A DNA stretch of 64,000 nucleotides from an uncultured Acetatifactor sp. (GCA_910578185.1 CAJTPN010000003.1:1-64000); one strand, 5' to 3'; positions 34,325-44,041 are shown, counted from the first letter of the stretch. Made by a program: numbers and translations. Notes: generated from the letters alone by a model not told the origin.

Positions 34325-36253
34325 CTAGTTCAGGATAGAACTGGTCTCTTGGATCACATTTTTCACGTCATCTGCCATCTTCGAAACGGTGTCCATGGAT
34401 TGCTGAATAATCCGTCCGTTTTCCGACGTCCTGTTCACATCGGCAATCGCGTCCTGCACGGAAGTCAGCACTTCGGAAATCGTATTGTTGAAACTCCTGA
34501 TCACATCCGAAATCTCCTGAATGGCATTTCTGATTTCCCCTCCGTTAGTCTTTGCGGACGCCACAGAAGACTTTGAGCTGTCAGACAGCGCCCGGATATT
34601 AGATGCCACCACGGCAAAACCTCTTCCGGCATCGCCTGCTCTGGCAGCCTCGATGGCCGCGTTTAAAGACAACAGATTAATCTGGCCGGCAATATTTTCC
34701 ACATCCTGCGTCATAACATTATAACTTTCGATGCTGGTGCTGATATGATCCGCAGACCTCTTTATCCCTTCATTTAAATCCACCAGTCTGTTCAAATGAT
34801 CGGTGAGAACATTCATTTTCTCCGCAGTATGACTCCCTGCGTCCCGGATCATATCCGCCTCTTCTCTCACATCTTGGATGTTGCTGCTCAGTTCTTTGAA
34901 AATGTTCATCAATTCTTCATTCATTGCGCAAACCTGTTGGTTTACACTCTCCACCTTCTGTCTCTCCGCCCGGATGGAATGCAGCATATATTGATGACAA
35001 TTCTCTTTTTCATTGATCCCTTTGGCAAGCGCGATGGCCATATCGCGGCAGGTCTTAAACCCGCAGGCATGACAGTCAAAATGCTTCTCCGAATAGGATT
35101 CCTTTCCCAGAAGCTTGAAGACTCTCTCAATATCCGCTTCCGTCACGTCCACACTCTTCTTCTGCCGTGCTTCATACTTTCTGATGTAATCTTCCAAATG
35201 CAGTTTTTTATCAAATTCTTCAAACTGCAAATCCCTTCCCTTTTTTGTTTTAGCCTTTCTTCGCACATCTTTGGCATACTGTTCCACATCATACATAATG
35301 CTGTTCATGGCAAAGCAGTGATAATCCACGCCTGTGGCGGGTCCGCCGTTACAGCCGTCCTTGCAGCTCAGTACGTCAAACACTCTGGGCAGATCGCTTT
35401 TTTTCTGTTCCAGGTACAGATTCAAATCCTCATACAGTCGCTCCGTTCCCTCGGAAGTAATCACCTGCATATTGGGATCATGTATCTGCAGATTCTTCAT
35501 CAATCCGCCCGGCCTTGGGTAGATTGCTCCCTCCAGCCCAATATCACCGTCGAATTCAAATTCACTGTACACCTTGATCTTGGGCAAATCCACATTATTT
35601 TCCGTGAAATAATCCCTTAAATGTTCCATTGTCACATTATAGTCGATTATTCCAGTATCATGGAATTCATCCGCTTTTGCAATACAGGGGGAAATAGCCG
35701 CCAACTTTCCCCTGTACCCCAATATTTTCCGCAGATAAATCCCCAGACATAACATGGGACTGTGAATCGGCGAGAGACTCGGAATCAACTCAGGCTTGTT
35801 TTTCAGGGCGTAATTTACAACCGCAGCACAGGGCTGAGAAATTACCTTAGCATCCGGATGCTGCTCCAGAAACCGGATATGAGCCCATGTACATATATCC
35901 GCTCCATAAGACACATCATATATTTTCTTTATCCCCTGATTTCTAAGCCACTGTAAGGCATGGCGCCAGTTTCCGTCAAAGGCGATCTTGATTGACGGGG
36001 CCGCAATCAAAACCATCTCCGCTCCCGCCTTCAAATCCTTGATAAACGCGTCCATGTCGTCCCCAAATGTCCTGGCATGATGCGCACATGCCCGAATGCA
36101 GGCGCCGCATTTAATGCATTTCCCCTCGTCAATATGTATGATCAGTTTTCCAGCTTCGTTTGTCCTGGCCACATTTGCGTCTATCACCGGACAGGCCCTG
36201 ACACAAGCATTACACCCAACACATTTATCCGGATCCAAGTAAATTTCCCCCAT
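34325..36253 (-). CDS. Soluble [FeFe]-hydrogenase-like / chemoreceptor fusion
   Basis: 642 residues, no membrane helix. Two 4Fe-4S motifs open the protein (CVGCNACVRACP, 11-22; CIKCGACIRAC, 46-56). An H-cluster-like domain follows (about 80-320) with Cys142 (SQPC), Cys190 (ISPCIAKADEF) and Cys297/Cys301 (LSCKDGCNGGP). A further Fe-S domain has Cys394, 397, 402 and 419. The last 200 residues form a methyl-accepting coiled coil with the signalling tip NLLSLNAAIEAARAGDAGRG. The first H-cluster motif lacks the TSCCP form of catalytic enzymes, so it is more likely a redox or H2 sensor than a working hydrogenase. TAGGAGG precedes the ATG. Confidence 0.88.
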   Translation of the reverse strand: MGEIYLDPDKCVGCNACVRACPVIDANVARTNEAGKLIIHIDEGKCIKCGACIRACAHHARTFGDDMDAFIKDLKAGAEMVLIAAPSIKIAFDGNWRHALQWLRNQGIKKIYDVSYGADICTWAHIRFLEQHPDAKVISQPCAAVVNYALKNKPELIPSLSPIHSPMLCLGIYLRKILGYRGKLAAISPCIAKADEFHDTGIIDYNVTMEHLRDYFTENNVDLPKIKVYSEFEFDGDIGLEGAIYPRPGGLMKNLQIHDPNMQVITSEGTERLYEDLNLYLEQKKSDLPRVFDVLSCKDGCNGGPATGVDYHCFAMNSIMYDVEQYAKDVRRKAKTKKGRDLQFEEFDKKLHLEDYIRKYEARQKKSVDVTEADIERVFKLLGKESYSEKHFDCHACGFKTCRDMAIALAKGINEKENCHQYMLHSIRAERQKVESVNQQVCAMNEELMNIFKELSSNIQDVREEADMIRDAGSHTAEKMNVLTDHLNRLVDLNEGIKRSADHISTSIESYNVMTQDVENIAGQINLLSLNAAIEAARAGDAGRGFAVVASNIRALSDSSKSSVASAKTNGGEIRNAIQEISDVIRSFNNTISEVLTSVQDAIADVNRTSENGRIIQQSMDTVSKMADDVKNVIQETSSILN

Positions 36254-36355
36254 AAGGTTCCTCCTATTTTATGTCTCCGCTCCAGGAAACTTATTATTTA
36301 ATACCCTGAAACCGCTCCTGCACAATCGTTGGGCAGGCCGCCTGAATGTCATTTC

Positions 36356-37192
36356 CTACGCTTCCTCATATTTGCGCCAGATAAAATCTCTTACCTGCTG
36401 ATTATTCTCCGGTTTGGTATTCTCCAATGTGGCTTGTATGAAAGGTTTCCGGCTCTTCATAAACTTCAATATGGAGGTATAGTCCATTTCACCAAGTCCG
36501 CATCCCATAGCACTCAATTTCCCATTTTGAACCGCACAATCCTTCAGGTGCATTACAGCCACATCCTCGCCAAGCAAATCTATCGCCTCTTCAATGACGG
36601 CATAGCGATTCTCATAATTTGCCATGTCCAGTAAATTCACAGGATCAAATATGATCTGCAAATTAGGAGAGTTAATCTCATCCAGCACCCTTCTGGCACG
36701 TTTGGGATTGCATACGATATGACCGTACACAGGCTCGATGGCGACCACCACTCCCATACTCTCGGCATACTTTACAATAGGCCTGAAATTACGAATAAAC
36801 AACTGCAGCGACTCCTCCGTATGGCATTCCGGCGTAAATTTATAAGCCTCGTTAGGTGCGCCTGTCTCCGTGCCGACCACACCGCAGCCAAGCCATGAAG
36901 CAAAACGGATATGCGCCATATAACGATGCACCGTCTTCGCCAGCTGTTCCTGGTTGGGATCCGCCAAGTTCAAATAACAGCCAAGTACCGCAATATCCAC
37001 CTGATTCCTGGCAAAAACATTTTTGATGTACATGGCAAGCCCAGGCGTCATAGCCTCATCCGTAGTAGGAAATTCATCAATCACCTTGGCCAGCGCCAGA
37101 TGTCCGCAGGTAAACCCCAGCTCATGTACCTGTGCGATACGCTTCTCAAAGGGAAGTTCCGTTGTGTCATGTAACCTGATTCCTAATTGCAT
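36356..37192 (-). CDS. Sugar phosphate isomerase/epimerase family protein
   Basis: 278-residue TIM barrel of the xylose isomerase-like (AP endonuclease 2) superfamily. Metal-binding residues are visible as Glu in VVAIEPVYGH, Asp in IIFDPVNLLD, His in AVMHLKD and Glu in ATLENTKPE. The exact sugar is unknown. Position directly downstream of the GH28 gene (51 nt) on the same strand suggests work on a pectin-derived keto or deoxy sugar. GGAGG lies 8 nt before the ATG. Confidence 0.88.
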   Translation of the reverse strand: MQLGIRLHDTTELPFEKRIAQVHELGFTCGHLALAKVIDEFPTTDEAMTPGLAMYIKNVFARNQVDIAVLGCYLNLADPNQEQLAKTVHRYMAHIRFASWLGCGVVGTETGAPNEAYKFTPECHTEESLQLFIRNFRPIVKYAESMGVVVAIEPVYGHIVCNPKRARRVLDEINSPNLQIIFDPVNLLDMANYENRYAVIEEAIDLLGEDVAVMHLKDCAVQNGKLSAMGCGLGEMDYTSILKFMKSRKPFIQATLENTKPENNQQVRDFIWRKYEEA

Positions 37193-37243
37193 AATGTTTT
37201 CCTCCTATTCCTATTCCAGTTCCGTCTCTGCACTTCACCACCC

Positions 37244-38809
37244 TTACAGGGAATGCAGTTTTGTCAACTCATCCACACCGATTAACTCGTAAGCCTCTCC
37301 GTCCTGACCTTCGATCGTCACATGGTCCAAGGTAAGTTTTGCCACATTTCTTGCAAAAAACCCTCGCCTGCTGCTCTTTGGTACCCCGTCGGACATGGCC
37401 GGCACACCGCACTTGGGGTTCTCCGCATAGGAAACGGAAATATTCTTCATAACGATCTCCTCGATCTTCTGCTCGGGAAGACCGTCAAAGTATGCTGCCG
37501 CAACATGGCAGTTGGTACATTCCAAGTTCTCAAAAACCATTTTTCTGATAAAAGGTGTTCTGTCATCCACAGGATATGGATCTCTGGACTGCACATAAGA
37601 AGTCCTCCCGTCCGGATCGCAGAAATAAAAAGCATTTACCACAAGAGGGGTCATAACATGATCCAACGTTAAGTTGCGGAAAACAATCTGATCCAGAACC
37701 GCATCCTTGCCCCTGCCTCTTCTGCTCTTGATCCGAAGCCCCCTGTCCGTATTACGGAAAATGCAATCTTCCACCATGAGATTGCGAATGCCTCCTGCCA
37801 TCTCGCTGCCCAGAGTCACCGCGCCGTGACCGTCTTCCATCAGGCATTGTCGTATGTATATATTTTCTGAGGGCGTCTTATATTTCCTTCCCATGTAGAT
37901 CTTACCGCTCTTCACCGCGATGCAGTCATCTCCAAGTGAGAATCTCACGCCAATCACGTCCACATTCTTACAGGACTCCGGATCCAGTCCGTCCGTATTG
38001 GGCGAATCACTGGGGTTTAAAATATCTAAGTCAATAAACTTTAAATTCTCGCTGAAATACGGATGCAGCGTCCACGCGGGAGAATTACAGCAGGTCACTC
38101 CCTGCAACGTAATATCCTTGCACCTGTTGACAAAGAAAAGCCTGGGCCGAAACACATCCTTATAGTCCTTTGGCGCCTTCCACCAATCCTCTACGGAAGC
38201 ATTGCCATTGATCTTGCCCTGGCCGTAAATAACCACATCCTCCACATCCACACCACAGATAACGGAAGTATACATTGGAAGCGGATTCCCCTCCCAGCTT
38301 CCCAAATTATAATCTTCCTTTTCGTCATAGCTCTCTATCACCCCAGGAAACACGGGAAACTTTTCCGGCTGCGCAAACGCTTTTAATTCAGCTCCTTTTA
38401 CAAGTTCCATCCGGGTATGGCTTTTCAAAAACAGGCTCGTAATACGGTATATACCTGCCGGAAACAATACACGTCCGTTACGCGGACAAGCAAGAATTGC
38501 CGCCTGAATAAAATGGGTATCGTCCTGTACCCCGTCTCCTCTTGCGCCAAAACGCGTCACATCCAGCGTTACATACTCGTAGTCAGTGCGAAATTCCACC
38601 TCCCCAACCTTGGTTTCCTCCTGGAAAACCTCAACCTGTTGAAGCGTATCAGGCTTTAAGTCAAAAAGAGAAGTAATGGTTTTTTGTGTATGCAATACCT
38701 CTGTGCCGTTTACAAAGATACGATATGTATGTCCGGTATAATATCGACCGCCGTCTTTGATTTCCAGCACAGCGCTTCTTGCCGTATTCATAATAACTTT
38801 GACTTCCAT
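37244..38809 (-). CDS. GH28 polygalacturonase-type glycoside hydrolase
   Basis: 521-residue beta-helix enzyme that cleaves galacturonan or related pectin chains. A fibronectin-like N-terminal part (about 1-85) is followed by the GH28 fold, with all catalytic motifs: SPNTDGLDPES, LGDDCIAVKSG (two Asp), DGHGAVTLGSE (His) and RGLRIKSRRGRG. There is no signal peptide, so it acts inside the cell on short oligomers and is probably an exo-enzyme. ATG 38809 follows GGGGAGG at 9 nt. It lies between the isomerase and a shortened GH88/105 gene, all on one strand. Confidence 0.95.
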   Translation of the reverse strand: MEVKVIMNTARSAVLEIKDGGRYYTGHTYRIFVNGTEVLHTQKTITSLFDLKPDTLQQVEVFQEETKVGEVEFRTDYEYVTLDVTRFGARGDGVQDDTHFIQAAILACPRNGRVLFPAGIYRITSLFLKSHTRMELVKGAELKAFAQPEKFPVFPGVIESYDEKEDYNLGSWEGNPLPMYTSVICGVDVEDVVIYGQGKINGNASVEDWWKAPKDYKDVFRPRLFFVNRCKDITLQGVTCCNSPAWTLHPYFSENLKFIDLDILNPSDSPNTDGLDPESCKNVDVIGVRFSLGDDCIAVKSGKIYMGRKYKTPSENIYIRQCLMEDGHGAVTLGSEMAGGIRNLMVEDCIFRNTDRGLRIKSRRGRGKDAVLDQIVFRNLTLDHVMTPLVVNAFYFCDPDGRTSYVQSRDPYPVDDRTPFIRKMVFENLECTNCHVAAAYFDGLPEQKIEEIVMKNISVSYAENPKCGVPAMSDGVPKSSRRGFFARNVAKLTLDHVTIEGQDGEAYELIGVDELTKLHSL

Positions 38810-38833
38810 CTTCTTAATCCTCCCCATGTCATT

Positions 38834-39433
38834 TCATTCACTGTATTCTCTGTACTTTTCTTCCAGCAATATGTATTTTTCACAGGCACGCCTGACCGAG
38901 CTGCGAATCAGTGCTTCCGCCTCCTGCCCGTCTTCCCCGTCAGCCACAAAATGACCTTCCCTATAATAAGTCCCTATGACCTCGTTCAGCCTTACCTTAA
39001 AAACATCCGCCAGCTCTCTGTAATATTCATAGAGCTGAGGACTCACATTCTCTATGGTCCCAATAAACAGATCCAAAAACCCTGCCGCTTTACTCAGAGA
39101 CGGTTTCCCTTCCCCATATCTTTGGTTAATCAGACGCATCTGATTCAACAAATCAGGGTAGCCCTCCTTCTTATTGCATTCCGTCTCATAAGCCGCATAA
39201 ACCGGATATATCCATCTTGCCGCCTGGAAAAAATCACCGTCCACCCCGCTGATATCAAAAAGTCCCTCCCCGGTTCGAGGCAACCGTTTGATTGGCTCCG
39301 CCGCTGATACTACAGCCTCCAGCTCCCCCCTTTTCATATCTTCCATCGCTGCCTTTAATTGTCCCTTCATACCCTCCCGCATCCTTTCTTCATTTTTACG
39401 CAAACTCAAAAAAGTTCCTGCCATCCTATGCAC
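38834..39433 (-). CDS. Shortened GH88/105-like protein
   Basis: 199 residues. PVYAAYETECNKKEGYPDLLNQ and FIGTIENVSPQLYEYYRELADVF match parts of unsaturated rhamnogalacturonyl/glucuronyl hydrolases (GH88/105). The tail EALIRSSVRRACEKYILLEEKY fits their late TSG(S/T)AM helix position without that motif. The segment with the catalytic Asp and the WGR region that should lie between is missing, and the usual length is 350-380. It is either a decayed gene or a small derived protein. It is 24 nt upstream of GH28. The start is unclear, with several ATGs after weak sites. Confidence 0.5.
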   Translation of the reverse strand: MHRMAGTFLSLRKNEERMREGMKGQLKAAMEDMKRGELEAVVSAAEPIKRLPRTGEGLFDISGVDGDFFQAARWIYPVYAAYETECNKKEGYPDLLNQMRLINQRYGEGKPSLSKAAGFLDLFIGTIENVSPQLYEYYRELADVFKVRLNEVIGTYYREGHFVADGEDGQEAEALIRSSVRRACEKYILLEEKYREYSE

Positions 39434-39584
39434 TTATCTGTAAAACCACGTTGCTTTCACAAAAATTCTGATTTTATTTTATCACATACTGTCTGCTTTT
39501 TTCCACTGTTTCTTTCCATTGTGCCCACATTCTTACCCTTGGCTCCCTGGCATCCCTCATTCCGGCAATCAGGTGAACCTTGTG

Positions 39585-40208
39585 TTATCGAATGAAATTG
39601 GTATTTCGCTTTGCCTCATACTCAGGCAGGCAGATCCCTTTTTCCCTGCCGGCTTCCATACATTTTACCAGCCAGGCAAGATTCTGCCCTAAAGTCCGCA
39701 TGGTCTGAAGTCCTTCCACATCCTTTTGCACCTCTTCCGGCGTATTGCCATGGACCTGATTCCAATATTGGGATGTGGCCACCACCATATTGCTGATCCC
39801 AAAATATTTATTCAGGCGTTCAAATGCCGCCGATGCACCGCCTCTTCTGCAGGACACCACCGCAGCAGCAGCTTTCCCTGCCATTCTACCCTTTGACGCA
39901 TAAAAAAGCCTGTCAAGGAATGCGCAGATCTGTCCGCTGGGCCCGGCATAATAAACCGGTGATCCCACCACCAGTCCGTCATAAGATTCCAATCTGCTCA
40001 AGACATGATTTACTCCGTCTTCAAAAACACATTTTCCTATTTTTGCACATGCCCCACAGGCAATACATCCCGCCACCGGTCCCGACCCCACCCACAGAAA
40101 TTCCGCCTCGATCCCGTTTTTCTCCAAGATATCAGCCACTTCCCTTAACGCTGTGTATGTACAGCCCTTTTCATGAGGGCTTCCGTTGATCAGCAGAACT
40201 TTTCCCAT
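39585..40208 (-). CDS. Flavodoxin-like NADPH-dependent FMN reductase
   Basis: 207 residues of the IsfD/WrbA-like iron-sulfur flavoprotein group. The FMN phosphate loop is NGSPHEKGCTYTAL. A compact Cys motif CIACGACAKIGKC (about 48-60) could hold a 4Fe-4S cluster or be redox-active. GSPVYYAGPSGQICAFLDRL is the second flavin loop. It probably reduces small electron acceptors or acts as an electron carrier. I chose ATG 40208, 9 nt after AAAGGA. ATG 40214 is close. It is transcribed alone on the minus strand. Confidence 0.88.
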   Translation of the reverse strand: MGKVLLINGSPHEKGCTYTALREVADILEKNGIEAEFLWVGSGPVAGCIACGACAKIGKCVFEDGVNHVLSRLESYDGLVVGSPVYYAGPSGQICAFLDRLFYASKGRMAGKAAAAVVSCRRGGASAAFERLNKYFGISNMVVATSQYWNQVHGNTPEEVQKDVEGLQTMRTLGQNLAWLVKCMEAGREKGICLPEYEAKRNTNFIR

Positions 40209-40455
40209 AACCATCCGTCCTTTCCCATTTTCGACGCAGCTGTCATGCCGTCTACCATATCCCAATCTCTGTAAATTTGTCTAGTAATATGTAAAAATCC
40301 GTCCTGTATAGCAAAACAGAGAGATAAATCCTTACCTCCCTGATCCCAATGTGGTGTCACATCTTACTTGAAAACGGCAGATTGTAATTTTATTGACGGC
40401 TGCCTGATTTTCACTACTTTTATATTATAACAAAAAACAAAATTCATGTAAAGTC

Positions 40456-41337
40456 CTATATCTCCTTAAAATCCAACATTATGCTGAAACGCCCTTCTTC
40501 TAAGTCAACCCTGGCATCTCCCTCCATTTTCCTCATTAACTCCTTTACAATATAAAGCCCCAACCCGGAAGCCCCTTTCCTTCGGGCCTTATCCCCCTTG
40601 TAAAACCGCTCAAAAATCCGCTCAGGATTCAAATCACATTCCCCCGACACAGGGTTCTCAAAAACCACGCTGTTTCTCTTCTGACTGATGGTAATGTCCC
40701 CGGTGCCGTAGAGCAAAGCATTTCGGATTAAATTGAGAAATACACGCCGCAGCGCTTCCTCATCCGCCCTGACGCAAAATCCCTCCGATTCAAATGTCAC
40801 ATTCGGAGAGACGCCCAGTTCCTCAAATTGAGCATACATTCCCAAAAGGCAATCTCCCAGCAGGGGAACCACCTGCACTTCCGTCATGGCCAGAGAAAAT
40901 TCTTCCCCGCTAAGCTTGGTATACAGAAACATCTGCTCCAACATATCCTCCAGTTCCGTCAGCCTTTTTTGGGCGGCATCCAGATAATGTTCCCTTCTGG
41001 CAGTCTCCTCACATTCTCGCGCTAACTGCATATATCCCGCGGCCCCTGTCAAGGGCGTCCGGATATCATGGGCAAGACTTGTAATATTTTCTTTTACCTG
41101 CTTTTGTGCATTTTCATACCGAATATGATCCCCATCCTTCTCCGTCAAAACCCGATTCAATTTCCTACAGAGCATCAGCAACGGTTTCTGGCGGCTGTTT
41201 ACGGTCAATTCCATATGACTTCCGCTGCGGATTTCCTCCAACTGTGCGGAGAGAGATCGAATATCACCGCACAGTCGGATATATAACAGTCCGAAACAAA
41301 CGCAGAAAATGAACAATATGGCAAGAATCATTTCCAT
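40456..41337 (-). CDS. Sensor histidine kinase
   Basis: 293 residues. One N-terminal membrane helix (about 3-22) is followed by a short linker, a HisKA motif with the phospho-His in SLAHDIRTPLTGAAGY and a HATPase domain (NLIRNAL, then GASGLGLYIVKELM). It lacks an outer sensing domain, like kinases that sense through a partner ABC transporter. It is the last gene of a group with response regulator, ATPase and permease, so it probably signals to the regulator at 43364. AAAGGA lies before the ATG. Confidence 0.92.
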   Translation of the reverse strand: MEMILAILFIFCVCFGLLYIRLCGDIRSLSAQLEEIRSGSHMELTVNSRQKPLLMLCRKLNRVLTEKDGDHIRYENAQKQVKENITSLAHDIRTPLTGAAGYMQLARECEETARREHYLDAAQKRLTELEDMLEQMFLYTKLSGEEFSLAMTEVQVVPLLGDCLLGMYAQFEELGVSPNVTFESEGFCVRADEEALRRVFLNLIRNALLYGTGDITISQKRNSVVFENPVSGECDLNPERIFERFYKGDKARRKGASGLGLYIVKELMRKMEGDARVDLEEGRFSIMLDFKEI

Positions 41338-41374
41338 GACTGCAATCCTTTCTTACACGCCCCAAGTTGGACGC

Positions 41375-42187
41375 TCAAATGTCCTGTTTCTTCAGCACTA
41401 CGGCCGCCGCCAAGCTGTAAAGCACCAAAAATACCAGCCCGACGACAAATACTTTCAAATCCCCTGCACCGGAATATGCGGAGGGGCCATAAGACAAATT
41501 AAAATACAATGTATATTCCACCCATCTGCCCATGTGAAACAGATCCGTAAAAGCTGACGCCGCAACCGTCACCATACCGCTCCCAATGAAAACGGCACCC
41601 AACACTCCCATTGCCGTGCTCCGGGTGAGAACACAAATCAGGATGATCAGGGCTGCAAATGCAGTTGACACAAGCCAGGCCCACGCCAAATAGAACAAAA
41701 TCTGAGCCGGACTTACAAACGGAACCATATGCAAAACAAGGTTGGCCAGAAGCGTAAATAAAAGACTTATTACGATCAGCCCAAAATTCAAAATACCCAC
41801 TGCTAACACTTTGCTCACCACATAACCCCATCTGTTCCTGTGGGAAGACATTATATTTTTTATATAGCCGCTGTTAAAGTCCATACAAACGAAAAGAGCT
41901 ACCACAATTCCCAGCATGGTGCAATGACTGCCTCCGTCCATGCCCATATCCCGAAACATTTCCAAAAAATCCATCTCCTCCAGAACACTTCCCACGGCTT
42001 CCATTTCCGCCAGTTCTGATATCTCCACCATCCCCAACCTTAAGGCCATATTCTGACCTTCCGGCGTTTCAAACATCCAAACCATAAAACAGCATAAAAT
42101 CGAAAGGCCCAACATAATTCCAAGGCAAATATAAACCGCCCGGCTCCTGATCATTCTGTATAAATCCATTCGCAATAAATTAAACAT
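41375..42187 (-). CDS. ABC-2 type permease (lantibiotic/bacitracin-type)
   Basis: 270 residues with six hydrophobic helices. It starts MFNLLRMDLYRMIRSRAVYI, the usual opening of BcrB/MutE-like permeases, and has an outer loop around 50-85 followed by FNSGYIKNIMSSHRNRWGYV. With the ATPase at 42252 it should form an exporter. The gene lies 37 nt before the kinase, and GGAGGAG precedes the ATG. The transported compound cannot be told from sequence. Peptide antibiotics are the common substrates. Confidence 0.88.
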   Translation of the reverse strand: MFNLLRMDLYRMIRSRAVYICLGIMLGLSILCCFMVWMFETPEGQNMALRLGMVEISELAEMEAVGSVLEEMDFLEMFRDMGMDGGSHCTMLGIVVALFVCMDFNSGYIKNIMSSHRNRWGYVVSKVLAVGILNFGLIVISLLFTLLANLVLHMVPFVSPAQILFYLAWAWLVSTAFAALIILICVLTRSTAMGVLGAVFIGSGMVTVAASAFTDLFHMGRWVEYTLYFNLSYGPSAYSGAGDLKVFVVGLVFLVLYSLAAAVVLKKQDI

Positions 42188-42251
42188 TTTTCTCCTCCTA
42201 TTCCAGCTCCATCATTTGCCTTAGCACCTTTACTAAAGCACCGTATACACG

Positions 42252-43190
42252 TTAGCGATCTTTCCCGGGATTCCCGCCATCCATCCTGTCCAAAAAGTAT
42301 TCCTCCAAGTCCATGTGGTGAAAGCCTGACGCATAAATCTGCACCTGATGCTCCACAAGGACACGATTCAGCTCTGCGCCGTCTTCCAAATCATACAGGC
42401 GCAATATACGACTATCATACACCTCCGGACTGCTGGCCGGAAGATATTCCGCAATCAAAGGCAGCGCACGTTTCACATCGTCCACCTCAATCTGAAAATA
42501 AGATTTGCATTTCCGTTCCAACTCTTCCTGGTTGATCTGCTCCACCAGCATCCCATCCTTAATGATACCGTAATGGGTTGCGATTTTGCTCAACTCTCCT
42601 AAAATATGGGAGCTGATAATCAGAGTCTTCCCTTCCTCGTTCAGCAGTTGCAGCAATTGGCGCACCTCCCGAATTCCCTCCGGGTCCAACCCGTTTATCG
42701 GTTCGTCCAATATCAATAAATCCGGATTTCCCAACAGTGCCACGGCGATTCCCAGCCTCTGCTTCATCCCCATGGAAAAATGCCTTACTTTCTTACCTCC
42801 CGCATCGGATAGTCCCGTTATGGAAATCACTTTATCCACACTGCCCTGATCCGTAAGGCCTATGCATTTTGCCTTCATCAGCACATTCTGCCTTGCCGTC
42901 ATATCGGGGTACAAACCTGCGGATTCAATCAGACATCCTATCCTTCTCGCCACATACGGGTCGTTGACTGTCTTGCCAAATATCCTTATTTCTCCCGCCG
43001 TGGGCTTAGCCAATCCGCACAACATCTTTAATGTTGTAGATTTACCCGCACCGTTTCTCCCGATAAATCCGTAGATAGCCCCCTCTCTGACCTTCATGTC
43101 CAAATGACTCACCGCAGACTTTCCCTTATACTTTTTAGTCAGCGCCACCGTTTCCACGGCATATTTTTCCCGTATTTCTTCCTTTGCCAT
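42252..43190 (-). CDS. ABC transporter ATP-binding protein (BcrA-type)
   Basis: 312 residues with Walker A GRNGAGKST, signature HFSMGMKQRLGIA, Walker B LLILDEPINGLDPEGI and switch His in ISSHILGELS. DEPINGLDPEGI is characteristic of bacitracin and lantibiotic exporters (BcrA, NisF, MutF). The C-terminal 90 residues are the family-specific extension. AGGAG precedes the ATG. It is transcribed with the permease and kinase, from a probable own promoter at 43240-43269, separate from the regulator because of the terminator at 43335. Confidence 0.93.
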   Translation of the reverse strand: MAKEEIREKYAVETVALTKKYKGKSAVSHLDMKVREGAIYGFIGRNGAGKSTTLKMLCGLAKPTAGEIRIFGKTVNDPYVARRIGCLIESAGLYPDMTARQNVLMKAKCIGLTDQGSVDKVISITGLSDAGGKKVRHFSMGMKQRLGIAVALLGNPDLLILDEPINGLDPEGIREVRQLLQLLNEEGKTLIISSHILGELSKIATHYGIIKDGMLVEQINQEELERKCKSYFQIEVDDVKRALPLIAEYLPASSPEVYDSRILRLYDLEDGAELNRVLVEHQVQIYASGFHHMDLEEYFLDRMDGGNPGKDR

Positions 43191-43239
43191 TTCTTTTCAT
43201 TCTCCTTTCCTGCGCTTCTTTCCGGTTCATGAAAACATC

Positions 43240-43269
43240 ATAATACCCAAAAGTTCAAAAAGCGCTCAA
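43240..43269 (-). promoter_or_regulatory. Promoter candidate for the ATPase-permease-kinase genes
   Basis: TTGAGC (43264-43269) and TATTAT (43240-43245) on the minus strand with 18-nt spacing, about 50 nt before the ATPase start and downstream of the regulator's terminator. Confidence 0.45.
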
Positions 43270-43334
43270 AAAGCTTAAAGAAAATATAAAGTTTATAATG
43301 CCGTCAAAAAACGGCATGGAAAAGATCTTCCACC

Positions 43335-43359
43335 AAAACGCCTTGACACAGTCAAGACG
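43335..43359 (-). terminator. Terminator after the response regulator
   Basis: CGTCTTGAC and GTCAAGGCG form a 9-bp stem (one G-U pair) with a TGT loop, followed by TTTT on the minus strand. It lies 5 nt past the regulator stop. Confidence 0.8.
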
Positions 43360-43363
43360 CTGT

Positions 43364-44041
43364 TCAGGTCAGCTTAAATCCCATTCCCCATACCGTCTGA
43401 ATATATGTTTCCGTTCCGCTCTCTTTCAGTTTTGCACGAATATTGCTGATATGCACATTGATGGTCTTATCTTCTGCCAGATATTCCTCTCCCCAGGCAT
43501 ATTCATAAATCATCTGTTTGGAAAAGACCCTTTTAGGATTACGAATCAGAAGTTCAAGAATTAAAAACTCATGTTTTGTCAATTCAATCAATTTTCCGCA
43601 CGCATGCATTTCCTGTGTGTCCGGGTTCAAAATCCAGTCACGGTACTCATATACGGCGCCTTCTTTGGCCGAAACATTCTCATTGGAAGAACGGCGGCGC
43701 AACTGTACCTGGATCCGAACCAAAAGCTCAGGCAGATCAAAAGGTTTACAAATATAGTCGTCCGCGCCGGACGAAAGCACCTCCACCTTGCTCTCCAGTC
43801 CGCTTTTCGCGGACAGGACAATCACTGGAACCTTCTTTGAAAATATACCCACCAACTCCTCGCCGGAAATGCCTGGAAGCATCAAATCCAACAACACCAG
43901 ATCAAAGGACTGCAATCCGAACAATAGCTTCCCCTCGCTACCCGAAAAAGCCTGAGTACACTGATAGCCATGTCCTTCCAGATATTCCCGAAGCATTTGA
44001 TTATTTTCCGCGTCATCCTCCACAATCAAAAGATGTTTCAC
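43364..44041 (-). CDS. OmpR-family response regulator
   Basis: 225 residues. The receiver has acidic pocket LIVEDDAEN, phospho-Asp in VLLDLMLPG, T/S position in VLSAKSG and Lys in YICKPFDLPE. A winged-helix output domain follows (KLIELTKHEFLILELL, then INVHISNIRAKLKE). It likely controls the downstream ATPase-permease-kinase genes. I place the start at GTG 44041, because GGGAGGGAAGG directly precedes it. The ATG at 44059 would put that site inside the gene. Confidence 0.92.
   Translation of the reverse strand: MKHLLIVEDDAENNQMLREYLEGHGYQCTQAFSGSEGKLLFGLQSFDLVLLDLMLPGISGEELVGIFSKKVPVIVLSAKSGLESKVEVLSSGADDYICKPFDLPELLVRIQVQLRRRSSNENVSAKEGAVYEYRDWILNPDTQEMHACGKLIELTKHEFLILELLIRNPKRVFSKQMIYEYAWGEEYLAEDKTINVHISNIRAKLKESGTETYIQTVWGMGFKLT

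Noticed and set aside
37244..38809. Secreted polygalacturonase
   Set aside because: The N-terminus has no signal peptide; the first 85 residues look like a folded domain.
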